DNA from: Ruminococcaceae bacterium UBA1320
GTDB taxonomy: Bacteria > Bacillota > Clostridia > Oscillospirales > Ethanoligenentaceae
NCBI GenBank assembly: GCA_002306975.1
Contig: DBTI01000267.1
Coordinates: forward strand, 31,175 to 52,902
DNA: 21,728 bases
Direction: 5' to 3'
In this document: positions 8,228-15,285 of the stretch, piece by piece
How the letters are laid out: each line of letters begins with the position of its first letter
How positions within the stretch are numbered: position 1 is the first letter of the stretch
Translations under genes and position numbers: made by a program
Notes under the pieces: generated by a model
Seen by the model: only the letters and a program-made list of their open reading frames with translations
What the model was told of the DNA's origin: nothing
Database searches by the model: none

Positions 8228-9280
8228 ATGGCAAAAAAATTCTCTTTTGCGGACCATACGGTGAAAAGAGCTATTTCTCTTGATCTTCCTACTAAAGACA
8301 CAGAACAGATCATTAAGACACTTCAAAAGTATCCCGTAAGCTGTTTTGATATCGAGTGCGACACGCTTCTAAACTTCCCGACCCAAAGCCAGCTGATTCC
8401 GGATTCTATGCTGAGACTGGGCGTGTATCCCGGCGACGAGACACTAACCGGATTTGCAGAGTTTAAAAAAATTCGGATTAACTGGAAACATGGCAGGGGA
8501 AACAACCTTGATCCGCTTTACAAAGCGGCGAAATCGGCAACAAAATCCGAGCTTTACTTAGCAATCCAAAATGCTCAGACACTTGACCTTAATGAATTTG
8601 AAACCTACTTTGAATGGGCGCGGCAAGCTCATGCAGAGGGAATCATCTATTGTTCCGACGGGGCTGAGGACGTTACCGGCCTTTACGAAAGGCTTTCGAA
8701 ACTTGTTAAAAACGCGCCATGTGCCGTTGAATTTGAAGGGCAAAATACCCTTGGTCTCGCAACAGCTCAGGCACTATCGGCACTAAAGGCCGGTGTGGAG
8801 CGTGTTTCGGCATCGGCGGCGGGGGCAGGCGGACTTACTCCGTTTGAAGAGGTGCTGATGGCAGCAAAATATTTATGGCTTTATGAGTTTTCTCAGGGCA
8901 AAGAGCTCGCCGGGGATTTTCAGCTGATTTCAACTCTTGCTGGTGTGAAGATTCCACGGAATAAAGCACTCATCGGGCCGGATGTTTTCGCGCATGAGTC
9001 AGGTATCCATGTGGACGGAATTATTAAGGACCCATCTATTTATGAGGTTATCCGCCCAGAGGACGTAGGGCTAAAACGAAAACTTGTCATTGGTAAGCAT
9101 TCCGGAACCGCTTCACTGAAGATCAGGGCTTTGCAATGGGGATTTCAACTTACAAATGGAGAAGCCGCCTGTCTGCTGGAATTGGTGCGCGAGCTGGCAC
9201 AGGAGCAAAAGGGACCGCTCTCCGACCATCAGTTGATTGATCTTTTTGCCTCACAGTATGTGAAGGGGAGGCGCTTGTGA
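8228..9280 (+). CDS. Homocitrate synthase omega subunit (non-catalytic, communication domain)
   Basis: A protein of about 350 residues related to the LeuA/NifV family but lacking the catalytic start DTTLRDGEQ. In its TIM-barrel-like part, the HxHND metal site is replaced by E170-G-Q172-N-T174, so it should not bind the catalytic metal. The C-terminal part has HESGIHVDG (residues 256-264) followed by a KHSGTASL segment, both typical of the LeuA-type communication domain. In Clostridium pasteurianum homocitrate synthase is made of such an omega chain and a catalytic alpha chain, here the next gene. Homocitrate is the organic ligand of the nitrogenase cofactor. The ATG at 8228 is preferred because GAGGTG lies seven bases before it, while the ATG at 8222 has one base of spacing. 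Confidence 0.88.
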   Translation: MAKKFSFADHTVKRAISLDLPTKDTEQIIKTLQKYPVSCFDIECDTLLNFPTQSQLIPDSMLRLGVYPGDETLTGFAEFKKIRINWKHGRGNNLDPLYKAAKSATKSELYLAIQNAQTLDLNEFETYFEWARQAHAEGIIYCSDGAEDVTGLYERLSKLVKNAPCAVEFEGQNTLGLATAQALSALKAGVERVSASAAGAGGLTPFEEVLMAAKYLWLYEFSQGKELAGDFQLISTLAGVKIPRNKALIGPDVFAHESGIHVDGIIKDPSIYEVIRPEDVGLKRKLVIGKHSGTASLKIRALQWGFQLTNGEAACLLELVRELAQEQKGPLSDHQLIDLFASQYVKGRRL

Positions 9281-10125
9281 GTATGGAAAGGCCGTTTGAA
9301 ATTGTGGATACGACCCTTCGCGACGGCGAGCAGTCGGCAGGCCTTGTGTTTTCTCCGGAAGAAAAAATCATCATTGCAAAAGCTCTGGATGAAGCCGGGG
9401 TTCCATGGATTGAGGCCGGCACACCGGCGATGGGCGCGGCGGAACAAAGAGCACTCAGCAGACTTTTTGAGCTGGGGCTTGCTGCAAAACTTGTCGCATG
9501 GAACAGAGCCAACAGCAAAGACATTCTTGATTCAATCGAGTGCGGTTTTACATGGATTCATATTTCACTTCCGGTATCGGATTTACATATATACAATAAG
9601 CTAAAGAAGAATCGGGTATGGGTGCTGGAACGGCTGAAAAGATCAATTGCGTTTGCAAAGGATCATGGCTGCGACGTCATGGTAGGCGCGGAGGATTCAT
9701 CCCGTGCTGATCCGGAATTTTTTCTTGAATTTGCCCATACGGCCGCAAAAAGCGGCGCCTGCCGCATACGGTATGCGGACACGGTAGGGTGTCTGGAACC
9801 TTTTTCCGCATATCAAAACTTAAAATATATTACAGAGCGCTGCCCTCTTCCCATAGAGTTTCATGGGCATAACGATTTCGGGCTCGCGCTCGCAAACACA
9901 CTTTCCGCCTATAAAGTAGGGGTGGCATATGCCAGCGGCACAATTTCAGGCATCGGTGAGCGGGCGGGCAATGTAAGCTTGCAGGAACTTTACCATGCAC
10001 TGAAAACCGTTCATTCCTATGATTGCGGCGTCAATGCCGCGAGACTTGATGAAATTGAACGGGATATTTTGCCGGAAGATTATAAATTCAAGATTCTTAA
10101 AATATCTTACAGCTATTCCAGTTAA
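9277..10125 (+). CDS. nifV: Homocitrate synthase alpha subunit (catalytic NifV)
   Basis: A 282-residue catalytic chain that joins acetyl-CoA and 2-oxoglutarate to make homocitrate. DTTLRDGEQ at residues 11-19 carries the catalytic arginine and metal aspartate. HGHND at 196-200 carries the two metal-binding histidines, and GIGERAGN near 229-236 is the usual closing motif. It ends after the barrel, at about the length of the clostridial alpha chain, with the C-terminal domain supplied by the omega protein. AAGGGGAGG at 9263-9271 serves either GTG 9277, which overlaps the omega stop codon, or ATG 9283. The spacing favours GTG. The tight overlap suggests coupled translation of the two chains in equal amounts. 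Confidence 0.93.
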   Translation: MSMERPFEIVDTTLRDGEQSAGLVFSPEEKIIIAKALDEAGVPWIEAGTPAMGAAEQRALSRLFELGLAAKLVAWNRANSKDILDSIECGFTWIHISLPVSDLHIYNKLKKNRVWVLERLKRSIAFAKDHGCDVMVGAEDSSRADPEFFLEFAHTAAKSGACRIRYADTVGCLEPFSAYQNLKYITERCPLPIEFHGHNDFGLALANTLSAYKVGVAYASGTISGIGERAGNVSLQELYHALKTVHSYDCGVNAARLDEIERDILPEDYKFKILKISYSYSS

Positions 10126-10139
10126 GATTGAAACTTAAT

Positions 10140-10176
10140 ATTTTCTTATTTTCGACAGAGTCGGGAATAAGAAAAT
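10140..10176 (+). other. Long perfect hairpin upstream of the anfO-family gene
   Basis: A 17-base-pair stem (15 Watson-Crick and two G-T pairs) with a three-base AGA loop. The arms are ATTTTCTTATTTTCGAC (10140-10156) and GTCGGGAATAAGAAAAT (10160-10176). No T-run follows on the + strand, so it is not a standard terminator of nifV. GATTGAAAC, the same nine bases that end the CRISPR-like repeat at 15189-15197, lies at 10126-10134 just before it. It could be a processing site or small RNA. The remaining bases up to the next gene hold only the motif at 10198 and the ribosome binding site. Confidence 0.6.
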
Positions 10177-10197
10177 CATCCTTCTCCTATCTTAAGC

Positions 10198-10213
10198 TTG
10201 GAATTGCTGTAAT
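10198..10213 (+). promoter_or_regulatory. Recurrent motif TTGGAATTGCTGYAAT, copy 2
   Basis: TTGGAATTGCTGTAAT differs by one base from the copy at 8184-8199. It ends 20 bases before the start codon of the anfO-family gene and just before its GGAGG. A site this close to the ribosome binding site could act at the DNA or RNA level. Function unknown. Confidence 0.4.
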
Positions 10214-10233
10214 TGAACGGAGGAAAAACCTTC

Positions 10234-10860
10234 ATGAAAATTGCGGTTATTGAGGACGGCAGTCGGAGAACCTGCTCCGTTTTTGAACCCGGATGGGTTG
10301 TGACCTATTCGGACGATTCGGGAAAATGGGCTGAACTGGGTCGCTTTGAAAATGTGGTGCATCAAGCTGGGGGGATTGCCGGAATCCGAACGGCTCTGCT
10401 CAATTTGGTAAAAAAACTGGGCGATTGTAAAGTCATTGCCGCGGGTGAAATTTCAGGCGTGGCGTTTAGTATTTTTGAAGGCGCCGGTTTTGAAATTTTT
10501 ACGGCAGAAGCGGTCGCGTCGGATATCCTTGACTCGGTGAAAAATGAGATGGAGGAAACCTCCAAACAAATACCAAACGCAAAATCAGCCGATATCCAGT
10601 TTTATCTGAAGCGTGGAATGAACAGCGGGGATTACTTTTTGGATCTTCAGGAGCTGCTTGCGGAAAACCCGCAGGTTACAACAAAAAGCATTCTGCTGCC
10701 CTATCTGAAAGAGGGGGAATTTGCAAGGCTTGATGTCGTATGCGGCCATGTGCCGCCTTGGTTCGACAGGCAACTCGAATCATTGGGCCTGCAATATGAA
10801 ACCGTGAATGTGCTGCCGGACAGGAAAACCGTCAGGATCGTTCATTCCGTAAATAACTGA
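10234..10860 (+). CDS. AnfO-family protein associated with alternative nitrogenases
   Basis: A 208-residue protein of the AnfO family, which occurs beside iron-only and vanadium nitrogenase genes. Recognisable parts are the start MKIAVIEDG, the middle GDCKVIAAGEISGVAFSI, and the C-terminal stretch with YFLDLQELLAENPQVTTKSI, LLPYL, then CGHVPPWFD. No cluster-binding cysteine motif is present. Work on Rhodobacter capsulatus, as I recall it, found AnfO is needed for growth by the iron-only enzyme; its molecular task is not settled. GGAGG at 10219-10223 lies ten bases before ATG 10234; an in-frame TTG at 10213 lies upstream of that site and is not credible. It is 108 bases after nifV and may end the nitrogenase transcription unit. 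Confidence 0.85.
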   Translation: MKIAVIEDGSRRTCSVFEPGWVVTYSDDSGKWAELGRFENVVHQAGGIAGIRTALLNLVKKLGDCKVIAAGEISGVAFSIFEGAGFEIFTAEAVASDILDSVKNEMEETSKQIPNAKSADIQFYLKRGMNSGDYFLDLQELLAENPQVTTKSILLPYLKEGEFARLDVVCGHVPPWFDRQLESLGLQYETVNVLPDRKTVRIVHSVNN

Positions 10861-10947
10861 ATCATGTTTTGGCGCACCATTCAGTTATATATAGAAGTTA
10901 AAACTCAATTTTGTTATAGATAAATAATCTCGTGAGGAGGCGCTCCA

Positions 10948-11898
10948 ATGAGCTGTGCTTATACAAAATATGGCCTGATTAAAGATACCGTACTTGCGGA
11001 TTTCTATCAAAACGGAAGTATCAAAAGGTGCGTCGTCAAACAAAGAAACGAGATCCAGCTTGCCTGCGGTACGTTGATCCCACAGTATCAGGAAGACGGG
11101 AAAAGAAAAAAGCTTGTAAAATCGATGACCTTTTATCAGGATGGAAGTTTGGAATCCATAATTCTTGAGGACATCACTATGGTGGAAACAAAACTGGGAA
11201 GTATTCCGGCTGAGATGATTTCATTTTATGAAAGCGGCGCGGTCAAACGCATATTTCCTTCCTTTGGCACAATCACCGCCTTTTGGACGGAAAAGGATGA
11301 AGAAGAGTTTTCACCGGAGCTTTCACTGGATTTGCCATTTGGTGCTTTTCACGGGAAAGCGATCAACCTCATGTTTTATGAAACCGGCGAGCTGAGGAGC
11401 ATGACGCTATGGCCGAAAGATTCCATGGTTATTGAGACCCCTGCCGGGAAAATACGGACGCGGATCGGGTTTTCTCTTTACAGGGACGGAAACATAAAAT
11501 CTCTCGAGCCTCAGGAGCCCGCGCCTGTGAATACGAAAATCGGAGTCATTCCGGCTTATGATCCGGATGCGATGGGCATAGACGGCGACAAAAACTCCCT
11601 CAACTTTGCAAAAGACGGGAGCGTCGACTTCATGCTCACAAGCGGAGCGAGCGTAACTGTATTGCGGGAAAATAAAAAAATCGGCGAGCATGAACCATAC
11701 TCCAAAAAATGCGAATATTTCGATAACGAGCTTGCTTTAGAGCCTATGAAGATCAGCTTCGCAGGTCGTGTTGTCGGCTTTGGAAAGCGGAAAGATCAAA
11801 AAGCGGAGGCCGAATACCCTATCGCAAAGTGTAAATTTTTGATTGGAGCTTTTAGCTCAGACAGTTTCCGCAACAGCTGTGAAGAATGCTTCGGGTGA
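10948..11898 (+). CDS. MORN-like repeat protein of unknown function
   Basis: A 316-residue soluble protein with no signal peptide or membrane segment. It holds six copies of a degenerate FYxxGxhK motif, where h is hydrophobic: FYQNGSIK (19-26), FYQDGSLE (62-69), FYESGAVK (93-100), FYETGELR (143-150), LYRDGNIK (178-185) and FAKDGSVD (220-227). Four are followed by short TPhGxI-type segments (for example ETKLGSIP and ETPAGKIR). This resembles the MORN/YwqK-type beta-hairpin repeat. It ends with a Cys-rich tail (SCEECFG). GAGGAGG at 10934-10940 lies seven bases before the ATG. cas5c begins 34 bases after its stop, so it probably shares a transcript with the cas genes. I know of no such protein in standard I-C systems. 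Function unknown. Confidence 0.8.
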   Translation: MSCAYTKYGLIKDTVLADFYQNGSIKRCVVKQRNEIQLACGTLIPQYQEDGKRKKLVKSMTFYQDGSLESIILEDITMVETKLGSIPAEMISFYESGAVKRIFPSFGTITAFWTEKDEEEFSPELSLDLPFGAFHGKAINLMFYETGELRSMTLWPKDSMVIETPAGKIRTRIGFSLYRDGNIKSLEPQEPAPVNTKIGVIPAYDPDAMGIDGDKNSLNFAKDGSVDFMLTSGASVTVLRENKKIGEHEPYSKKCEYFDNELALEPMKISFAGRVVGFGKRKDQKAEAEYPIAKCKFLIGAFSSDSFRNSCEECFG

Positions 11899-11931
11899 AT
11901 TTTAAACAGAAATCATGAAAGAGTGGTTTGT

Positions 11932-12600
11932 ATGGGATACGGCATTTGCCTTCATGTATTTGGCGACTATGCATGTTTTACAAGGCCGGAGTTCAAAGCG
12001 GAGCGGGTCAGCTATGATGTAATGACCGCCTCCGCGGCCCGCGGTGTGGTGGAAGCAATCTATTTCAAACCTGCAATCAAGTGGACGATTGATCAAATAT
12101 GCGTTTTGAAACCCATTCGTTTTTTGAAAATCACACGAAATGAAGTTTCTAAAAAAATCAATGCCAATAATGTGCTCAGGGCAATGGGCTGCGATACGTT
12201 GATCCTGCATCAAAATGCTGTGAAGGAGAGGCTGCAGCGCTCAGCCCTCGTACTCAGGGATGTGGGATATATTATCAAGGCTCACTTTGAGCTTACTGAA
12301 AAAGCCGGGGAAACAGACACTGTCGAAAAGCATTATAATATCGCCGTCAGGCGCATGAAAAAAGGTCAGTGCTTCTACCGTCCTTACCTCGGCTGCCGGG
12401 AATTTCCCGCCGAGTTCAGGCTGATTGAAAATGATTGCCAGATGCCGCGGTCGGAGCTTCATGGTGAAGCTGAGCTTGGCGCCATGCTCTGGGATATTGA
12501 TTATAAGCATGGCGATATACCGGTCTTTTTTCAACCTTGGATTTGTGACGGCGTGATAAAAATTCCAAGCTTTTTGAGGGATGGTTCTTATGATTCTTGA
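11932..12600 (+). CDS. cas5c: Type I-C Cas5c (Cas5d), crRNA-processing Cascade subunit
   Basis: A 222-residue Cas5d/Cas5c protein. Family hallmarks are GDYACFTRPE, ERVSYDV, a SAARGVVEAIYFKPAIKW segment, VLKPIRF, and GQCFYRPYLGCREFPAEF. In type I-C this protein replaces Cas6: it cuts the repeat RNA at the base of its hairpin and stays bound to the 5' handle. Tyr44 and the K133-H134 pair lie where I would place the Tyr/Lys/His active site described for the Bacillus halodurans protein, so processing activity may be kept. ATG 11932 gives the usual MGYGI start; the binding site (AAAGAGTGG) is weak, and GTG 11923 is an alternative. The stop overlaps the start of cas8c. It lies in a cluster with no cas3. 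Confidence 0.94.
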   Translation: MGYGICLHVFGDYACFTRPEFKAERVSYDVMTASAARGVVEAIYFKPAIKWTIDQICVLKPIRFLKITRNEVSKKINANNVLRAMGCDTLILHQNAVKERLQRSALVLRDVGYIIKAHFELTEKAGETDTVEKHYNIAVRRMKKGQCFYRPYLGCREFPAEFRLIENDCQMPRSELHGEAELGAMLWDIDYKHGDIPVFFQPWICDGVIKIPSFLRDGSYDS

Positions 12601-14275
12601 AGAATTATGCTGCTACTACGCCGAAATCGTGAAAATCCACGCTGATGAAATACCCTCCTTTTTTCAAAGCCGCGCTAGTGTTTATGCCGAAATCGTTCTT
12701 TCAAAAAAAGGCGAGGCAGTAGCGATAAATCCGCTTTATAAGACAGTTAAGGGCGGCAACATTCCAATAAGCCTGCTGGTTCCCGAAAAAATCAAAAGAA
12801 CGAGCGGCATTGCGCCTAACTTTCTTTGTGATAACGCAATGTATCTTTTGGGAATTGAAATAGGAAAATCAACCAGTCTATCTATGGATCGCTTTTCAAG
12901 CTCGGCTCAGCTTCATCAGAGTGTGCTTTACGGGATAAAAGACGAGGGCGCCACGGCAGTCAAAAGCTTTTTTAAAAGCTGGAATCCCGCAGAAATACGA
13001 GATTTGTTTCGAGGCTGTGACATGGCGGTTCTCCTTGAATTAAAGGCCAATATGGTTTTTCGCCTTGAAAATGACCTGTGCTATCTTCATGAACGACCAA
13101 AGATCCAAACGGCGTGGAGAGAATATAAACAGAAAGAACAGGAAACTGCCTGCGCCATGCAAAGCCTCGTCAGCGGAAAAAGTCTTCCTGTAACCCGGGT
13201 TCACAGTAATTTGACAGGGCTAACCGGCGGTCCGGCGACCGGAACAGCACTTGTGTCATTCAATGCGGATTCTCTTGACTCCTATGGAAAAAGCCAGGGC
13301 TTCAATGCGCCGATTGGAATCAAAGAGTCTTTTGCCTATACGGCGGCGCTGAATTATTTGCTGACCGAACCGGATCATCATTTGCGGATACAGGAACTTA
13401 CCGTTCTTTTCTTTGCGATTTCTTCGAAAGATGAAGAAAATAAAAGTAAAATAAAAAAAATCAAATGGCTTTTGCAAAACGCAATGTCGGGCAGAGAAAT
13501 TTTTAAGGCAGATAAGGAAATCTGTCAGACAAAAATATTCATGCTTGGGTTAAAAGCAAGATCGGCAAGAGCCGAAATCTGTTTTTTTCATATTGCCGAA
13601 GTTGAAGCGTTGATTATCAATAATATGAGTTTTACAGAAGACTGCTCTCTCTGCGGTGAGTATTTTTGGCTTGGTATCGGGGATTTACTCGGCAGAATTT
13701 ATAAAAACGAAAGGTTTTCCCCGGCTGTTGCAAGCCGTTTTTATCAATCCGTATTATTTGGCGAAAACCTTCCCTATTCGGTTTTCCAGATGGCATTGCT
13801 CCAGTTTAAGAAGCCGTACCCCGCGGGCTCAGAACAGCAGAAAACAGAGCATTGCTGTATTGCGGTCATCAAGGCTTATTTTATACGCAGTAAAAAATAT
13901 AAAGGTGAAACGGAGAAAGAGGTGACAGGGATGCTGAATGTTGAGAACAAGAATGCGGGTTATCTGCTAGGAAGAATGTTTGCCTGTCTTGAAAAGGTTC
14001 AGAAAGAGTCCGCGCCTGAAATCAACACGGGAATCAAGGAACGCTATTTTTCTTCGGCATGCTCTACTCCGGCACGAGTATTTCCCACACTGCTCCGGCT
14101 TTGCGGCTATCATATACATAAAGCAAAATATGGGGATTACCTTGACCGCATTATAGAGGAGCTGTTTCAAAGCGTAGATGCGTTTCCAACCTTTCTGAAC
14201 GCTGAAAGCCAGGGATATTTTGCAATCGGATATTATCAGCAGAGACATGAATTATACCAGAAGAAAAATGCATGA
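12590..14275 (+). CDS. cas8c: Type I-C Cas8c (Csd1), large Cascade subunit
   Basis: A 561-residue Csd1/Cas8c protein, about the normal family length. It opens with MILEELCCYYAEI, has the segment GFNAPIG followed by FAYTAALNYLL, and ends with the conserved run NAGYLLGRMFACLEKVQ, RYFSSACSTPARVFPTLLRL and GYFAIGYYQQR. Cas8c recognises the PAM and helps open target DNA. ATG 12590 is chosen because TGAGGG (12575-12580) lies nine bases before it; ATG 12581 would touch that site. The middle (about residues 320-350, MLGLKARSARAEICFF) is more diverged from typical Csd1, in which I recall LSPNAARLAVRFW. The cas5 stop overlaps by 11 bases. No frameshift or early stop is seen, so the gene looks maintained. 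Confidence 0.93.
   Translation: MILEELCCYYAEIVKIHADEIPSFFQSRASVYAEIVLSKKGEAVAINPLYKTVKGGNIPISLLVPEKIKRTSGIAPNFLCDNAMYLLGIEIGKSTSLSMDRFSSSAQLHQSVLYGIKDEGATAVKSFFKSWNPAEIRDLFRGCDMAVLLELKANMVFRLENDLCYLHERPKIQTAWREYKQKEQETACAMQSLVSGKSLPVTRVHSNLTGLTGGPATGTALVSFNADSLDSYGKSQGFNAPIGIKESFAYTAALNYLLTEPDHHLRIQELTVLFFAISSKDEENKSKIKKIKWLLQNAMSGREIFKADKEICQTKIFMLGLKARSARAEICFFHIAEVEALIINNMSFTEDCSLCGEYFWLGIGDLLGRIYKNERFSPAVASRFYQSVLFGENLPYSVFQMALLQFKKPYPAGSEQQKTEHCCIAVIKAYFIRSKKYKGETEKEVTGMLNVENKNAGYLLGRMFACLEKVQKESAPEINTGIKERYFSSACSTPARVFPTLLRLCGYHIHKAKYGDYLDRIIEELFQSVDAFPTFLNAESQGYFAIGYYQQRHELYQKKNA
13931..14275 (+). CDS. cas11c: Predicted internal gene for Cas11c small subunit within cas8c
   Basis: An in-frame internal ATG at 13931 (cas8c residue 448) has GAGGTG at 13919-13924 six bases before it, as good as the sites of the main genes. 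It would yield a 114-residue protein, MLNVENKNAGYLLGRMFACL onward. In characterised type I-C systems the small subunit Cas11c is made from an internal start in the same C-terminal part of cas8c and is needed for the full DNA-binding complex. The length and position fit. Presence of the site is seen directly; production of the protein is inferred. Confidence 0.75.
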   Translation: MLNVENKNAGYLLGRMFACLEKVQKESAPEINTGIKERYFSSACSTPARVFPTLLRLCGYHIHKAKYGDYLDRIIEELFQSVDAFPTFLNAESQGYFAIGYYQQRHELYQKKNA

Positions 14276-14295
14276 GCTTACAGGGAGGTTCGGGT

Positions 14296-15153
14296 ATGCA
14301 AAAACCGATTGAAAAACGATATGAATTTGTCCTTTTGTTTGATGTGGAAAACGGCAATCCAAACGGCGACCCAGATGCGGATAATATGCCCCGAATCGAC
14401 TCTGAAACAGGGGTTGGGCTTGTAACAGACGTCTGTATCAAACGTCGGATCCGCAATTACATTGACCTTATTCAGGAAGATATTCCCGGATACGATATTT
14501 ATATAAAGGATGGAAACATTTTAAACGATGAAAACCGGAAAGCTTATCAAAGCTGCGACATAAAGCCGGAGCACGGGGCAGACCGTGATCAGGTCAGGGC
14601 ACTTACGGAATATATGTGCGAAAATTATTATGATATCCGCACTTTTGGCGCGGTCATGAACACTGCGGTGAACTGCGGGCAAGTCAGAGGACCTGTGCAG
14701 CTGTCTTTCGGCAAAAGCGTTGAGCCGGTCATGCCGCAGGAAATCCGTATCACAAGGCTTGCTGTGACGAACGAAAAAGACGCCGGTAAAATCGGCACAA
14801 TGGGTAAAAAATTCATCCTCCCATATGCACTTTTCCGGGTAGACGGCTATATATCAGCCGCGTTCGCCGCAAAAACCGGGTTTGGCGAAGATGATCTGGA
14901 ACTGTTGTGGGATGCCCTTGAAAATATGTTTGAAATAGACCGGTCGGCTTCAAGAGGAAAAATGGCGACACGCAAGCTGTTCGTCTTTGAGCATTCTTCC
15001 AAACTGGGTAATACGCACGCTGACAGCTTGTTCAAGCGTATAAGCATTAACAAAATAAGTGCTTCAAAACCGGCGAGATCATTTGACGACTATAAGATTG
15101 AAATTGACGAAAATGATTTTCCAGAAGGAGTGAGGCTGATTAAAAAGTATTAA
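14296..15153 (+). CDS. cas7: Type I-C Cas7 (Csd2), Cascade backbone subunit
   Basis: A 285-residue Csd2/Cas7 protein that forms the helical backbone along the guide RNA. The start contains the hallmark FVLLFDVENGNPNGDPDADN (residues 11-30) followed by GLVTDVCIKRRIRNYIDL. Segments DIRTFGAVMN, CGQVRGPVQLSFGKS, and the later GLDLLWDAL-like region (DDLELLWDALENMFE) followed by DRSASRGKM match Csd2. AGGGAGG at 14282-14288 lies seven bases before ATG 14296; an ATG at 14272 overlapping the cas8c stop has no good site. It is the last cas gene: 14 bases after its stop lies a single CRISPR-like repeat rather than cas4, cas1 and cas2. The sequence appears intact. Confidence 0.95.
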   Translation: MQKPIEKRYEFVLLFDVENGNPNGDPDADNMPRIDSETGVGLVTDVCIKRRIRNYIDLIQEDIPGYDIYIKDGNILNDENRKAYQSCDIKPEHGADRDQVRALTEYMCENYYDIRTFGAVMNTAVNCGQVRGPVQLSFGKSVEPVMPQEIRITRLAVTNEKDAGKIGTMGKKFILPYALFRVDGYISAAFAAKTGFGEDDLELLWDALENMFEIDRSASRGKMATRKLFVFEHSSKLGNTHADSLFKRISINKISASKPARSFDDYKIEIDENDFPEGVRLIKKY

Positions 15154-15167
15154 ACCCTGAATAACCT

Positions 15168-15260
15168 GTCGTCTCTAAACGGGATGTGGATTGAAACTGA
15201 ATTCCATTCGGAATTATATTTGCAGCATGAAACAGCCTCCTTATGGAGGCAATAAAAATC
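15168..15260 (+). CRISPR. Single-spacer mini-CRISPR (one I-C-like repeat, 34-base spacer, degenerate second repeat)
   Basis: Repeat 1 (15168-15197) reads GTC, stem arm GTCTC, loop TAAAC, arm GGGAT, then GTGGATTGAAAC. Known type I-C repeats have GTC, a six-base stem and the same GTGGATTGAAAC end, so this copy is 30 bases with a stem one pair shorter. A 34-base spacer-like stretch follows (15198-15231), the normal I-C spacer length. The second unit (about 15232-15260) keeps a strong hairpin, GCCTCC-TTAT-GGAGGC (15235-15250), but has AATAAAAATC in place of the handle. A last repeat needs only the hairpin for Cas5c cutting. The first half of the spacer can fold on itself (AATTCC-ATTC-GGAATT). No further repeats are present. 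Confidence 0.75.
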
Positions 15261-15285
15261 TGAGGATTAAAAGGAGGTTCTCTTT

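Noticed and set aside
8228..9280. Isopropylmalate synthase (leuA) or a full homocitrate synthase
   Set aside because: The catalytic DTTLRDGEQ and HxHND motifs are missing, and the next gene supplies them.
10126..10134. A second CRISPR repeat from GATTGAAAC before the anfO-family gene
   Set aside because: Only nine bases match the repeat end; there is no GTC start or repeat-type stem before it. The hairpin after it is different in kind.
15198..15231. A target of the mini-CRISPR spacer within this window
   Set aside because: By eye on both strands I found only chance matches of five to eight bases (for example TTCTGAAT in nifB near 8055 and TGCTGCAA at 8191), none with a convincing seed plus PAM.
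15154..15285. A normal CRISPR array or a terminator in the gap after cas7
   Set aside because: There is only one recognisable repeat, and the GCCTCC-TTAT-GGAGGC hairpin is followed by AATAAAAATC, not a T-run.
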